Source of the DNA: Azolla caroliniana
Taxonomy: Eukaryota > Polypodiophyta
DNA: 64,000 nt
Direction: 5' to 3'
NCBI GenBank assembly: GCA_043228905.1
Contig: JBHGNT010000018.1
Coordinates: forward strand, 13,144,001 to 13,208,000
Part shown: positions 44,392-54,996 of the stretch, one piece after another
How positions within the stretch are numbered: the stretch's first letter is position 1
Layout of the letters: each line of letters begins with the position of its first letter
The notes under the pieces: generated by a model
Databases searched by the model: none
What the model saw: only the letters and a program-made list of their open reading frames with translations
What the model was told of the DNA's origin: nothing
Translations under genes and position numbers: made by a program

Positions 44392-44785
44392 TCATGACAT
44401 TACGTGGGCAACTTCTGCCGAATTCCGATTGCTTTCGGATACGGTTCGTTTCCCTACGACTACCGTATTTCGGTTTATTTCCTCATTATTCTCCTTGCTA
44501 TTTGTCACCTTTTTTTGGTTTTCCTTCTTGTGTTCTTTAAACAGGTCGACCGACATTGACCCCCTATATGGTTTGAGCCGGAATCCATTTACCCATTGCT
44601 CCAAAATGTCTCTAGCCAATGTCCCTAGATGAAAGGTTCCATTGAACTCATCTATAATCCAGTAGGGTCCAGTCCACCAGAACCTTGATTTTCCCAGCAT
44701 TGGCCCCATCCGAGTCTGGAATACCAAAACAACCTTGCCAATTCCGAATTGTTTTTCATTCCCCTTCTGGTGTCTATCCACGAAT
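44392..44785 (-). pseudogene. pol: gypsy-B (-): integrase C-terminal region
   Basis: DRHQKGNEKQFGIGKVVLVFQTRMG, WTGPYWIIDEFNGTFHLGTL and WVNGFRLKPYRG form a C-terminal SH3-like integrase tail, homologous to 51046-51282. This piece is free of stops to its natural end (TGA 44392-44394). It is separated from the rest of integrase by the gypsy-B (+) insertion at 44786. Confidence 0.82.
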
Positions 44786-45224
44786 TGTTGGCCGGTTAGG
44801 CCAAATTATGAAAGGGGAGTCGGTTTTGGCAGTTGTAATTAGATAAATTATGATAATTATAAGATCGAACGGATGGACCCGGAATTGGTATGCCGATCCG
44901 GATGTGGGCCGGTTTGTAGCCGGTTGCCGGTTGGCACCGGTTTGTAGCACAACTGGATACCTATAAAAGGATCCAGAGATGACGTAATTGATAACGGATA
45001 ATTAATAGAGAGATGATGTGTCTTTACGTATTGTGTATCTTGTTAATACCGTTCTGTGCTTAATGTGATTATCATACGCGTGTATCAAGTTAATCATTCC
45101 GGATAGTGACCGGGAAGGATCGGTCCTGTATTACGGTCTGCACATTCCTTACCGTACCACCCCTTTGGTTAAGTGTTCTAAAGGGACACCCTGTGTTAGC
45201 GGCTTGTCCAGCCCGGTGAAAACA
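44786..45224 (+). repeat. gypsy-B (+) 5' LTR (439 bp)
   Basis: TGTTGGCCGGTTAGGCC...GGTGAAAACA, with CTATAAAAGGATCC (44961-44974) as TATA region. Confidence 0.87.
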
Positions 45225-45230
45225 CAGTTT

Positions 45231-45248
45231 TGGCGACCACGATTCCTG
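45231..45248 (+). promoter_or_regulatory. gypsy-B (+) primer-binding site candidate
   Basis: TGGCGACCACGATTCCTG, six bases after the LTR; a non-iMet primer. The tRNA is not identified. Confidence 0.6.
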
Positions 45249-45289
45249 CAAAAACTGCAGTGAACAACGGGGGAATGGATGAATAGACT

Positions 45290-47190
45290 AACAAACGACA
45301 CAGTAGCCGAGCGAGCGAGAAGACTTGTCATGAGACTACAGAAGCGGTAGGCTTACCAGCAGGCAATGGAAGAGATCTGGTTGGATCGGTCTTTTTCCAG
45401 AGTGATTCGGCAGGTCGCTGAGGAGTCACTCCGATTGCAACAAAACCACCACCCGGACGAAGGAAGTAGTATGAGCAGTCTGAAGGAAGCGTAGTCCATT
45501 CTGCAAACACTTGCCACAAGAGAAGACGGTTCAGAAGCGTTGTTAGCCATCGAATTGGATTCGGACGACGAACACAACGTCCAATTGAATTATCGTAGTA
45601 GCCACATATCGACCCCAGACGACCCGGAAGACGACGAATTGGACCACATATCGACATCGGAGCCGACAACAACGAAACCGGAAGCTCCAGACAAAACGAC
45701 CGGCACGGAACACCAAGAGGAGGAATGAGTTCCAACACCACAACCCGAGCCACCGACGGAACAGGAGGACCGAGTTCCGACACCGGCCCCAACACCACAA
45801 GAAGAAGACGATACAATGTCGTACCAATATCCGAAGTTTCGGGATGACTCAGATGCGGAAGCCCATGTATACGTGTTTCTCCAAACTTGGGAGGTGAATC
45901 ATGTATCCCAACGACTACACGATGCAGAGGTAGAATGATCAAAAATTCTGAAATTCGGCATGAATTTGGAGGGGCCCGCGGCACATTGGCACTCCAAGCA
46001 CCTTCCCGGCAGCATCGCCACATTTGAGGATTTAAAGACTAGATTTCTACGCTTCTTCCACAAACATGTGGATCAAAGAGAGATTGTTGGCCAATTTTAT
46101 ACGACACGACGGGACTCGTCTGAAACCATTTAGCAGTTTGTTATCCGGTTCCAGACGATGCATAGTCAACTCACTAGAGCACCGCCAGAAGCTGAAGCGA
46201 AAGCGGTATTTTTGGTAGCGCTCCGGTATTCTCCGAACCGTGTGTGCGGTCAGAGATTTTCAGACCTGGACAATAGATCAGGTAATTGATCGGGTCATGG
46301 AAATGGACAAAACGAGTTCCTGGTTGATGATGGGAGCACTTCAAAGAACACTCCCCACCGAAGAGGACCTACGCTTTCACTAGGTGGTCCAATGCACGAC
46401 GTGCCTTAACCTCGGGCACTCAACAATAGAGTGCACAAAGAGATTGCAATGGATGTTATGCCATTCTTGGTCACATACAATGAACCGCTGCGAGTACACC
46501 CTACTGAATCGACAAGCTGCACTAGTTCGGCACATCGAGATCCGGAATGATCGGGAGGACAAAGAAGAACGATTTCGGCGAGACGATCGCTACCGACCGG
46601 TACAAGATGTCCAATCTAGTGACTGACATGACAATTATGACTAGGACAAGAGCGAGAGAAGCCGCAACTATAATGGTGATCGTTATAATCGAGATTACTC
46701 CCCCGACTATGATTGGAGAAGAGAGGATCAACGGGAAGACTATGAAGACCGGCGCCGGCAAGGATACCAAAACAACCGACGCTATAATAAAAAACGGAAC
46801 GCTCAGAAAGAGGATCGTCGGGAACCGACAAAGGATTACCAATGAGAGCCGGACAGAAGCATAATTAGTGCTCAAACGGAACAACGAAGACTAGAGGAGC
46901 CTAACCGGATAGTATCTGGGTGTCAACCGGGTAACATGCAAAAAGCAAAGTCTAGCAATAAATGGAAGGCGTATTGCGACTATTGCCGTGAGCAGGGACA
47001 CTACAACAACCAATGTTCGTTAAAGAGTCACGACAAACGACTGGTAGTCAACATGGTGGTCGCGGAAGGGGTGGACATGTAGCAAGTCACCACTAGATCG
47101 AAGGGAAAGATGGTTGAATGGGAGGCTGAGGAAGCTATCCGCATACAAACTATGCAGTGGATCGAAAAGGCAAATGAATAGAATGTCACT
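45290..47190 (+). pseudogene. gag: gypsy-B (+): Gag with CCHC knuckles
   Basis: An acidic, Pro-rich N part (45540-45830) leads into a retrotransposon gag domain: YQYPKFRDDSDAEAHVYVFL, EGPAAHWHSKHLPGSI, FEDLKTRFLRFFHKH. Knuckles are CTTCLNLGHSTIEC (46396-46437), a degenerate second one, and CDYCREQGHYNNQC (46978-47019). Stops include TGA at about 45936, TAG at about 46131, TAG at about 46381, and others near 47080 and 47178. An Arg/Asp-rich low-complexity stretch lies at 46520-46860. Confidence 0.78.
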
Positions 47191-47830
47191 GAACTGAAGG
47201 AGCAAAGGAACGCATGGAGGAACCTACAGAGACGACACAGTAGGATAACCCCACCTTGCGGGCATTCCGGGAATGCCAGATCATGCTACCACTGGGTCGG
47301 TTACTGCAATTGGTGCCCCGATTCACCGATGGGTTAAAATCAACATGGGCACCACCAAGCCCCACACCGACTCTGGCGTTCTTTTCAAATCCGGAGGAAG
47401 GGTCGGCAATGGTCGATATCAGTAATCCCGCAATCACCACCATTATCAAAGGACGGGAAGTCTCAAGGACGATTGTCGATGGCGGATCGGGAGTAAACAT
47501 AATTAGCCTCCGAACATGCAACACTCTTGGAATCCAAGAATGGGAACCATGCCTGTTCTGGCTTCGGATGGCGGACACCAGCTCAATACGACCGACCAGA
47601 TTGATTCGGGATTTGGAGGTAACAATCGGAGTCCATGCCTTCCGGATTTCTGTCGTCATCCTCTAGTTGAATGCGTAGGGAGCATACTCACTGTTGCAGG
47701 GACGACCATGGTTACGGTCCACCCACATCAAACAGAACTAGCAGAAGAACAACATTACGTTTCGAAGGAGGAAAACTAAGGTAAGAGTACCCACGCACCC
47801 TCAAGCGGGCCCAGGCAAGGAAGTAACATC
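47191..47830 (+). pseudogene. pol: gypsy-B (+): protease
   Basis: GSAMVDISNPAITTIIKGRE leads to the active site TIVDGGSGVNII (D-G-G instead of D-S/T-G, as in some Tat/Ogre-like gypsy proteases), then TLGIQEWEPC. TAG ends the frame at 47664-47666; RT-linker sequence follows in another frame. Confidence 0.72.
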
Positions 47831-48050
47831 GTTATATGCCGAAAATGTGAATATGCTGGAAGGGCTTGACGATGAGGAGGTCGATCGCTACCTTGATGAA
47901 AACCCAGGGATAGTCCCTCTGTTCAAAGTAGACGTAGCAGAGGCGGTGTCCCCATATATTGGGCAACCAGAGGAGGAGAAATCGGCAATGATCACATTAT
48001 TCAAAGAATTCTGGTGTCGTGAAAACATGCGGTCATATGAAGACATGCGG

Positions 48051-48640
48051 TGTCGTGAAAATCCGTCACTACGTGCGGATCGTGAGGCGGAACCATTGGG
48101 GTCCTAGACCGGAAGGATTCGAAGTTTGCACTAGCTTTAGTAAGAAAGTATTTAAGATAGATTGAGAGAGATTGATATGGCGAGAGGGAGATGTTGAGAT
48201 AAAGATTGAACTTTTAACTTTAGATTTAAGAGAGAAGATACATCAACAATAGGATTACAAGTTTCTTATTTTTCCCAATTTTTTCATTATTCCCATTTGC
48301 TTGATTCCTCCACTCTTTTATAGATGCCCCCATGCATATGGTGCATGTGAGGTTGCAAGACATGCACGTAATGCATGAAATGCATGCTTGCCATGTCATC
48401 ATCTAAGCTCTAATGTATGAGAATTTAGATGTAAAAGTATAATGATAAAAATATAGTTCTTTATAAGGAAATGATTTAGCTTAGTGGTAAGTATATTGCT
48501 TCTTATCTTGGGGGTGCAAGGTTCAAGCCTTGCTCACATCCCTTTTAAAACACAAAAATACTACTAGGCTTTTGGTCTTGTATTTACACTGAAAATCTTC
48601 AAAACATCGTGCATCGCGATCAACCGACCGATTGTTTTGT
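48051..48640 (-). repeat. Solo NA-type LTR inside gypsy-B (+) RT (right end unclear)
   Basis: Starts TGTCGTGAAAATCC with the GGAACCATTGGGGTCCTAGACC block seen in other NA LTRs, and has CATGCA-rich sequence, CTTTTATAG and a tRNA-like module at 48477-48529. The terminal CGACA is not found. A 19-base near-duplicate (TGTCGTGAAAACATGCGG) lies just before it at 48015. Confidence 0.65.
48477..48532 (+). promoter_or_regulatory. tRNA-like module with pol III A and B boxes
   Basis: TAGCTTAGTGG (A box, 48477-48487) and GGTTCAAGCC (B box, 48520-48529) match both consensus sequences. The spacing is as in short tRNA genes, but there is no acceptor stem. Best-preserved of six such modules in the window. 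Confidence 0.6.
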
Positions 48641-48984
48641 CCCGACTGGTTCAATCCGATCCCAATCCGATCTTGTCCGTCGCCGGCTCCGTCCGATCAC
48701 TGTCGCCTTGCCGTTTCCGATCGGTTCCGGTTAGCCAAAACCTTTATAAGTAGTTAGGCCACACCCATTCATCCGGTTAGTTTAGCTCAAGTCACCTTGA
48801 ACATTCTATGATCCACTCATAGACACAAAGTAATAGATTTTGGCCCTGTTTATATACTCTGGGATCCTTATTTGTCATGTCTACGTGAGATATCTCGTAG
48901 TTTTTTTTTTCTCTTCTTCTTCGCAAACTTCATACCCACATAACTTGCCACTTAGTTGTTCGTTTTTTATGTGGTAAAGTGTAT
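48641..48984. other. Gene-free stretch inside gypsy-B (+) RT
   Basis: Contains CCGATC-rich sequence and a TTTATAAG TATA-like motif; resembles decayed LTR sequence. No coding frame. Confidence 0.35.
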
Positions 48985-49895
48985 TCGAAAGCTCAACACC
49001 AAATTCATTTAAGCAATGATGCGAAACCAGTAGCGCAAAGACATTACCGGATGAATCCGAATTACGCGGCTAAAGTAAAAGAAGAGATCGACAAGTTGTT
49101 GCAGGTTGGGTTCATCCAGCTGGTTAAGAAGGCCGCCTAGCTAAGCCTAATCGTGGTGGTACCGAAGAAAAATGGAAAGATCCAGGTCTGTGTGGATTAC
49201 CAAAAATTGAATGCTGCCACTATCACTGATGCATTCCCACTCCCATTCACGGATGGAGTCTTGGATGCGGTAGCAGGCCACCAGGTGTATAACTTCCTCA
49301 ACAGATTCAGCAGGTATAACCAAATCAGGATGCAGCCAGAAGATCAAGAGAAAACAACGTTCGTCACCAAATGGGGAGTCTTTGTAGCGGTCGTGATGAT
49401 GTTCGGACTGAAGACGACACCAACAACATTCCAACGAATCATCATGGAAATTTTCGAGGAATTTATCCCAGCATTTATGCAGGTGTTCTTAGATGACTTT
49501 GCGGTGTACAACACGAAAGGAGAACATCTTGACCATCTCTGGTTATGCTTGGAGAAATGCAAAGGTTACCGGCTATGTCTGAACCCGGCGAAATGCGTAT
49601 TCAGGGTAACCAACGGCATGCTACTAGGCCCTATTGTAGTAAGGACGAGATTGCGGTGAACCCGGATAAAGTTAAAGCCAATTTGGAAGCACTGGCACCA
49701 ATAACCGGCAAAGCTTTGAGCCGTTTTTTAGGGCAAATCCCGTGGCATAGCCGGATGCTTCGATACTTGGCTGATCTTGCGACACCACTACACGCAGTTG
49801 TACACCGGACACCCTTCCAATGGATAGAACCAGAGGATAAGGCATACCATGCGCTCAAAATAATGTTGTCCCAGGCACCGGTTTCAAAATAAGCC

Positions 49896-51282
49896 TTGGG
49901 AATGATATACAACATAACGAAGTTCCGTCACTATTTGTTGGGGCGAAAATTCTCATTCCACGTAGATCATTCGTCTTTACTTTACTTGGTTTCCAAGGCA
50001 TCGCTAACCGGAAAACTAGCACAATGGACGCTGCTTCTACAAGATTTTGAATTCGAGATTTACCATAGTCCGGGAGTACAACATGCGGTCGCGGATTACT
50101 TGAGCTGGTTAGAATCTGGAGAGGCAAGCGACGATGTCAAAGACAACCTTCCGGATGCACAACTATTCAGGGTAACAATAGAGAATATGGTGGACGGGAC
50201 AGTGGCCGAGGAAGACAAATGGCTGACGAATATGCATCAATTTTTAAGCACCGGATTGCCTCCGGAAGAACTGAACCAGGATGAACGGAAGCGGTTGGCG
50301 GTACAAAGTCGACATTTTTGTTTACTGCAGGATACGTTGTACCACAAGGAAGCGGACAGTATATGGAGAAGAGTGGTTTGGAGTGACAAAAAGGAGACAA
50401 TTTTATGTGAAGCTCATTGTGGAGTCACCGGAGGATATTATGCGAGAGAAGCAATGGCAAAGAAGATATGGCGAAGCGGATTGTGGTGGCCTACAACAAT
50501 GAAGGACTCGATTTGGTATGCAAAGGAATGCGACTTATGTCAACGGATGGGCCAACCAACGGAACAAGCAAGGATGCCACACCAGCTGGTGTTACCACTG
50601 GAGCCGTTTCAAAAATGGGGATTGGACTTCGTCGGACCGTTCAAACCTCCGGCAATTTGGACCGGGAACTGGTATATCATTGTAGCAACAGACTACTGCA
50701 CCAAATGGGTGGAAGCAAAGGAATTTTGGGATAATACCATGGCCTCAACGGCCAAGTTCCTATACAAGTGCATTTGGTGCCGGTATGGATGCCCGATAGA
50801 ACTGATCAATGATCAAGGAGGACATTTTCTCGGTGAAGTAGTAGAGAGCTTGACGACGTTTTATGTAGTCGTACACAACACCATTCCGTTTAGCTTTCGG
50901 ATTAGAAGCGGTCATGCCGATAGAATTTCAAATTCCGAGTTTGCGGATTCAAGTACGGGAAAGGTTAAGTGAGAAGGAATCAGAGAAAATTCGACTAGCG
51001 ACATTGTGTGAATTAGAAGAACATCGGATAGCTAGCATTCTGTAGTTGGAACTCGAGCAACGATGCCAAAAAGCGTTCGTCGACCGGCACTGGAAAGGAA
51101 ACGAGAAAATGTTCGGAATCGGCAAGCCAGTGTTAGTATTTCAAACCCGGATGGGCAAAATGCTGGGAAAGTTATGGTTCCAGTGGACCGGACCGTACTG
51201 GATAACACGAGAGTTTAACGGCTCGTATCAGCTAGGTACGCTAGCCGGCGAGGTCGTGGAAAAATGGGTAAATGGTTTCTAA
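49896..51282 (+). pseudogene. pol: gypsy-B (+): RNase H end and integrase
   Basis: RNase H tail (FRHYLLGRKFSFHVDHSSL, HAVADYLSWLES), then the integrase zinc region (ETILCEAHCGVTGGYYAREA, ECDLCQRMGQP), and core LPLEPFQKWGLDFVGPF, VATDYCTKWVEA, LINDQGGHF: both Asp motifs, with Asn before the second Asp. After VVVHN about 80 codons including the catalytic Glu are deleted and the frame shifts to PFRLAFGLEAVMPIEFQ. A TAG at 51043-51045 precedes LELEQRCQKAFVDRHWKGNEK; the C-terminal tail ends WVNGF TAA 51280-51282. Confidence 0.85.
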
Positions 51283-51640
51283 CTAAAACCGTATTACGAA
51301 CCAATGCCATGGAACCCGTTTAAACAACCGGATGCCAAAGCAGAAACCAGGAACGACAAGCAGATAACCGGTAACTAGGAGGAGGAACATACAACGGATC
51401 CGGTGTTGTCGGATACAAGGGTTTAGAATACCACGCACGAAAAAGAAAAAAAGAAAAAAAAACCATCATGCAAGGGCGAGGAGTAAAGACGTGAAGTAAA
51501 GCCACCATGCAGGTGAAAAAATAAATAAATAAATGAATGTAGGCCATTAAAAAGTGAATGGACACCTCCAAACGGTGTGACGTAAGTCATTTAAAGCACA
51601 GCACGCGTCAGACAACCGCTATTAAAAGCACACGACGTGC
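51283..51640 (+). promoter_or_regulatory. Spacer between pol and ORF3; possible internal promoter
   Basis: About 360 bp with A-rich tracts (51441-51462), AAATAAATAAATAAATGAATG (51519-51539), a perfect palindromic bZIP-type TGACGTAAGTCA (51578-51589) and TATTAAAAG (51612-51620), about 20 bases before the ORF3 start region. The gypsy-B (-) spacer is only 51 bp, so this region is not conserved in length. The promoter role is inferred. Confidence 0.4.
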
Positions 51641-54580
51641 ATGCACGGGACTCGAGAAAAGGCGGCAAGAATGGGAGCACAAAACCTTCGCATAACAGAG
51701 TCTCTCTCATTTCGCGAACACAGAGCACTTAGCACACAAAGGTGGATACAAGTGATTAGGCGAATGCCAGAAGCTACCATGGGCACATCAAAGCTCTCCA
51801 CCACCACCGAAACAAAGGACACGTTGGACCCCATGGCGCTTTCCAGGACGGCCAAGAAATGGTTCACGCAACATGGCTTGGAGGGCTTCCTACAGATAGC
51901 AGAGGCACCTCCGCACAAAGAAACGGAAAAGGTCGCGAAGAAGATCGACCTAGAAGTAATCACGGAGGAGGCCATCTGCACCTTAATCGGATTGCCAGAG
52001 GGAGGGATCTACTCCATTGAGAATCCTTCCCTAGAGACGATGACGAAGTTCTTCGGGGAGTATTCCCTGGCCAGCAAAGCGTACCAGACACAGGGCGGCG
52101 ATGACGCCTTGTTCCGAGAAGTAGCTCGTGTGCTCCACAAGTATGGGTTTGTGCACCCCCCACCCCAAGCAATGCCAAAGAGCAAAGTCGGATTCATCAT
52201 CGCCACATACGAAGGGGTAAAGGTGGATTGGTACGTAATCATCAGTGATTGTTTGCAAGCGGCCATACAATCGGTGGTAGACGGCAAGAAGGTGTGGACA
52301 ACAGTGGCTCAATGGCTCACTCTCCAGGTACCGATGGTGCTGATATTAAAAGCAAAGACGCGGGGCCGAATGGCCGATACAACGCAAACAACCATCGAAG
52401 CGGCAACAACTCCATGCCAAGCACACGCCCGGTTGGAGAGAGGGTGATTCATCATAGAAAGGGAAGGAGCAGCCCAGTCGAAAGAGGCAGGCGGAGATAG
52501 AGGCACCAGTAGAGCAACCGGTTAGGCCTCTTAAAATCAAATTGCGCCAGCAAGAGCAAGAGCCGCCTAACGGGATAAACATGAGAACCCAAGAGGAGGA
52601 GGCGGAGGAAGAACCTGCCGACACTCCCCTACATCGCCGGAAGAGAAGCGACGTAGAGCAGAAGGGGGACGAATCGGGACTAGTAAAAGACAACACACTG
52701 ACACCCCGTTCCGAGGAACTATAGCCAACGAAGGAACCGGGGCTTGATCGGCCAGTAATGGCAAGGGAAGTACCAATATCACCGGGTCAATAGGCACAAC
52801 AAGAAACGGAGTTGCCGCTACAAACAACAATCCAACCAGGGTTTGTGGCGAGAGCAGAGCCAACACCGGAACCGGAACCGGTAAGGCAACAAGGCACCGG
52901 TAGTCAATGGCTACGATGGATCGGAGAACAGGTGGCCGGGGTTGTAAGCCAAATTGAAGCGAGAGAGAGAGTACAACGGGATCGGTTGTTCGCCACAACC
53001 AAAGAACTCGAGAAGGCCCATTCAAGGATCTGGAGCATGGAGGAAGAAATTGAGAAGGCCAAAGCAGACACGGCTAGACAGGTCAGTCAAGGGCCGACAA
53101 GACCAGAACAAGTGGCGCTAGTGACTGTGTAAACAGATAACACACCGGCAGCTCCTACAACATCGGACACAAGCATCACACGGGATCAAGAACTCTCCAC
53201 TCTCAGGGAAGAGTTAGAAACCCAGGAGGCCTTGAAGGCTAGAGAATGAGAGTAGAAGAAGGCAGCGGAGGAGTAGAAATGAAGACTCGAAGAAAATCTC
53301 CGGAAAAGTTGCCAATTAAATGAAGAAAAGGAGAAGTTGCTACAAGAGAAGGATAAGCTCTAGCGATCGGCGAAAACCGAAATGGAGCAGCTCAAAGAAG
53401 AACTCCGATAGCAGAAAGAACGGGAAGACCGCGCTCGACGCCAAATAAACCAAAAGCTGAAGCAGAAGACGGAGGATTTTGAACGACTACACCGGGATCA
53501 CAAGTATTTGGATGCGGAGCACAAGAAGTTGATGGCAGAAGGTGACCGGCAACAGGAGAAGCTAGGGGAACTCCAGAAGGAAGTCAACAGGGCGACGAAG
53601 GCATTGGCGGAAGAACGGACCAAGGTGGTCAACATGGCAAAGGCACTGGAAGAAGCGGCAAGGGACCGAATGGAGCTCACCCGGCAGCATTATGAGGAGA
53701 TGGAACAAGCAAAGATGGCGCTTAACAGAGTTCAGACCACTTATCAAACTAAATTCCTGGAATATGAGATGCAGGCACAGGCAACCGTGGGTCTGATAAA
53801 GAAGTTAAAGGAGGAAAAGCAGGTTGCGGAGGACAAATCCAAGACGGGGCTCGGCCAGATCCACGCCATTGTGCTGGCATGGAAAGAACGAACAAAGAGT
53901 ATGATTGGTAAAAGCTTAGTGCAATGGTGGTCAAAATAGGCACCACAAGCGGTGGAATTACAGACGCTGCAAGTGGATGTGGAAAACCGGAGAAAGGACG
54001 ATGATAACTTCTACAAGATGGATGCGGAAAGTATTGTAACCATCCTAGAGGAGTTGTCGGACGATTTCTTGTCCCTGGCAAGGGAACAATTGGCGACTGT
54101 AAGGCAGCTGGTAGAACAACTAGATGATGACCAGCTTGGTACTCAACTCCAGCTCGAGCGATACGAACGGGAGAGAAGACAGCAGATAGCATCGCAAATG
54201 TCGGCGGCAATTAACATCAGTGATGGAGAGCAATCTCTAGAGCAGCCACCAAATGTAGTCGGGACCGGAGGAGGCTAGCCAAACGCAGCCCCAATGGAAC
54301 AACCGGAAGAAGTCAGACCGGAGGAGGCAGACAAAGCCCCAGTACAGCAGGAGGAGGAGCCAAGGACGGAGGAGCCGGAGCCGGAGCCAGAAGCGCTGAG
54401 ACCAGTAGAGCCGGATACGGATAGAGTCTAAGAGGAAGAATAGGCCGGAGAGCAGGCCGAAGACCAACAACAACAACTACTACAACCGGAGGAGCAACAA
54501 CAGCAGCCGATGGAGCAACTATCCGATGAACCGTTGGAGCCCCTGGACCAGAGCATTCTGGACATTTTGGAAGATGAATG
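51641..54580 (+). pseudogene. gypsy-B (+) ORF3: conserved N-terminal domain plus long coiled coil
   Basis: First frame 51641-52447 (MHGTREKAARMG...) holds the conserved domain: FTQHGLEGFLQIAEAPPH, AKKIDLEVITEEAI, ASKAYQTQGG, YGFVHP, FIIATYEGVKVDW, KKVWTTVAQWLTL. After a frameshift at about 52400, frame 52542-54580 carries a Pro/Glu linker, SQWLRWIGEQVAGVVSQIE, then a coiled coil (53190-53935), ENRRKDDDNFYKMDAESI, LQLERYERERR, and the C terminus LDQSILDILEDE. In that frame there are 13 stops: 9 TAG, 2 TAA and 2 TGA, all explainable as C-to-T changes of CAG, CAA and CGA. About 980 codons in the original. No enzyme motif, signal peptide or membrane segment. Confidence 0.75.
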
Positions 54581-54634
54581 AAATGGCTAACCGTGGGTTC
54601 GGCGTACAATGTACTGTCCCACGAGCGTGCCATG

Positions 54635-54996
54635 TGTTGGACGATTAGGCCAGAGTATGAAACGGGAGTCAGTTTTGGGAGTTGTATTTAGATAATTTAT
54701 GATAATTATAAGATCATTATGATAATTATAAGATCGGAAAGGATCCGGAGATGCTATAATTGATGACGGATAATTAATAGAGAGATGTTGTGTCTTTACG
54801 TATTGTGTATCTTGTTAATACCGTTCTGTGCTTAATGTGATTATCATACGCGTGTATCAAGTTAATCATTCTGGATAGTGACTGGAAAGGATTGGTCTGA
54901 TATTACGGTCTGAACATTCCTTACCGTACCACCCCTTTGGTGAAGTGTTCTAAAGGGACACCCTGTCTTAGCAGCTTGTCCAGCCCGGTGACAACA
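54635..54996 (+). repeat. gypsy-B (+) 3' LTR (362 bp)
   Basis: TGTTGGACGATTAGGCC...GTGACAACA. It lacks about 80 bp of the GC-rich CCGGTTTG block of the 5' LTR and has a short GATAATTATAAGATC duplication. Preceded by CCCACGAGCGTGCCATG. Confidence 0.85.

Larger units (their letters stand above)
47847..49892 (+). pseudogene. pol: gypsy-B (+): reverse transcriptase and RNase H start (interrupted)
   Basis: 47847-48050 gives the linker ending ITLFKEFW; a solo LTR intervenes. RT resumes at about 48985: HQIHLSNDAKPVAQRHYR, EEIDKLLQVGFI, a TAG at 49138-49140 where Trp is expected, then IVVVPKKNGKIQVCVDY, NQIRMQPEDQEKTTF, MMFGLKTTPTTFQRI, and the catalytic FLDD (QVFLDDFAVYN). A frame change at about 49650 leads to LSRFLGQIPWHSRMLRYLADL and FQWIEPEDKAYHALK. 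Confidence 0.85.
44786..54996 (+). mobile_element. Ty3/gypsy gypsy-B (+) copy, 10.2 kb with extra ORF3
   Basis: LTRs 44786-45224 and 54635-54996. Between them lie a primer-site-like TGGCGACC, gag with three Cys knuckles, protease, RT, RNase H, integrase and a 3-kb ORF3. It has no chromodomain. It is inserted in the integrase of gypsy-B (-): minus-strand integrase resumes on both sides. A matching target duplication is not evident. A solo NA-type LTR interrupts RT at about 48051. Many stops are present, mostly TAG. Confidence 0.88.

Noticed and set aside
48477-48532. True tRNA gene
   Set aside because: A and B boxes are present but there is no paired acceptor stem and no convincing anticodon arm; kept only as a tRNA-like module.
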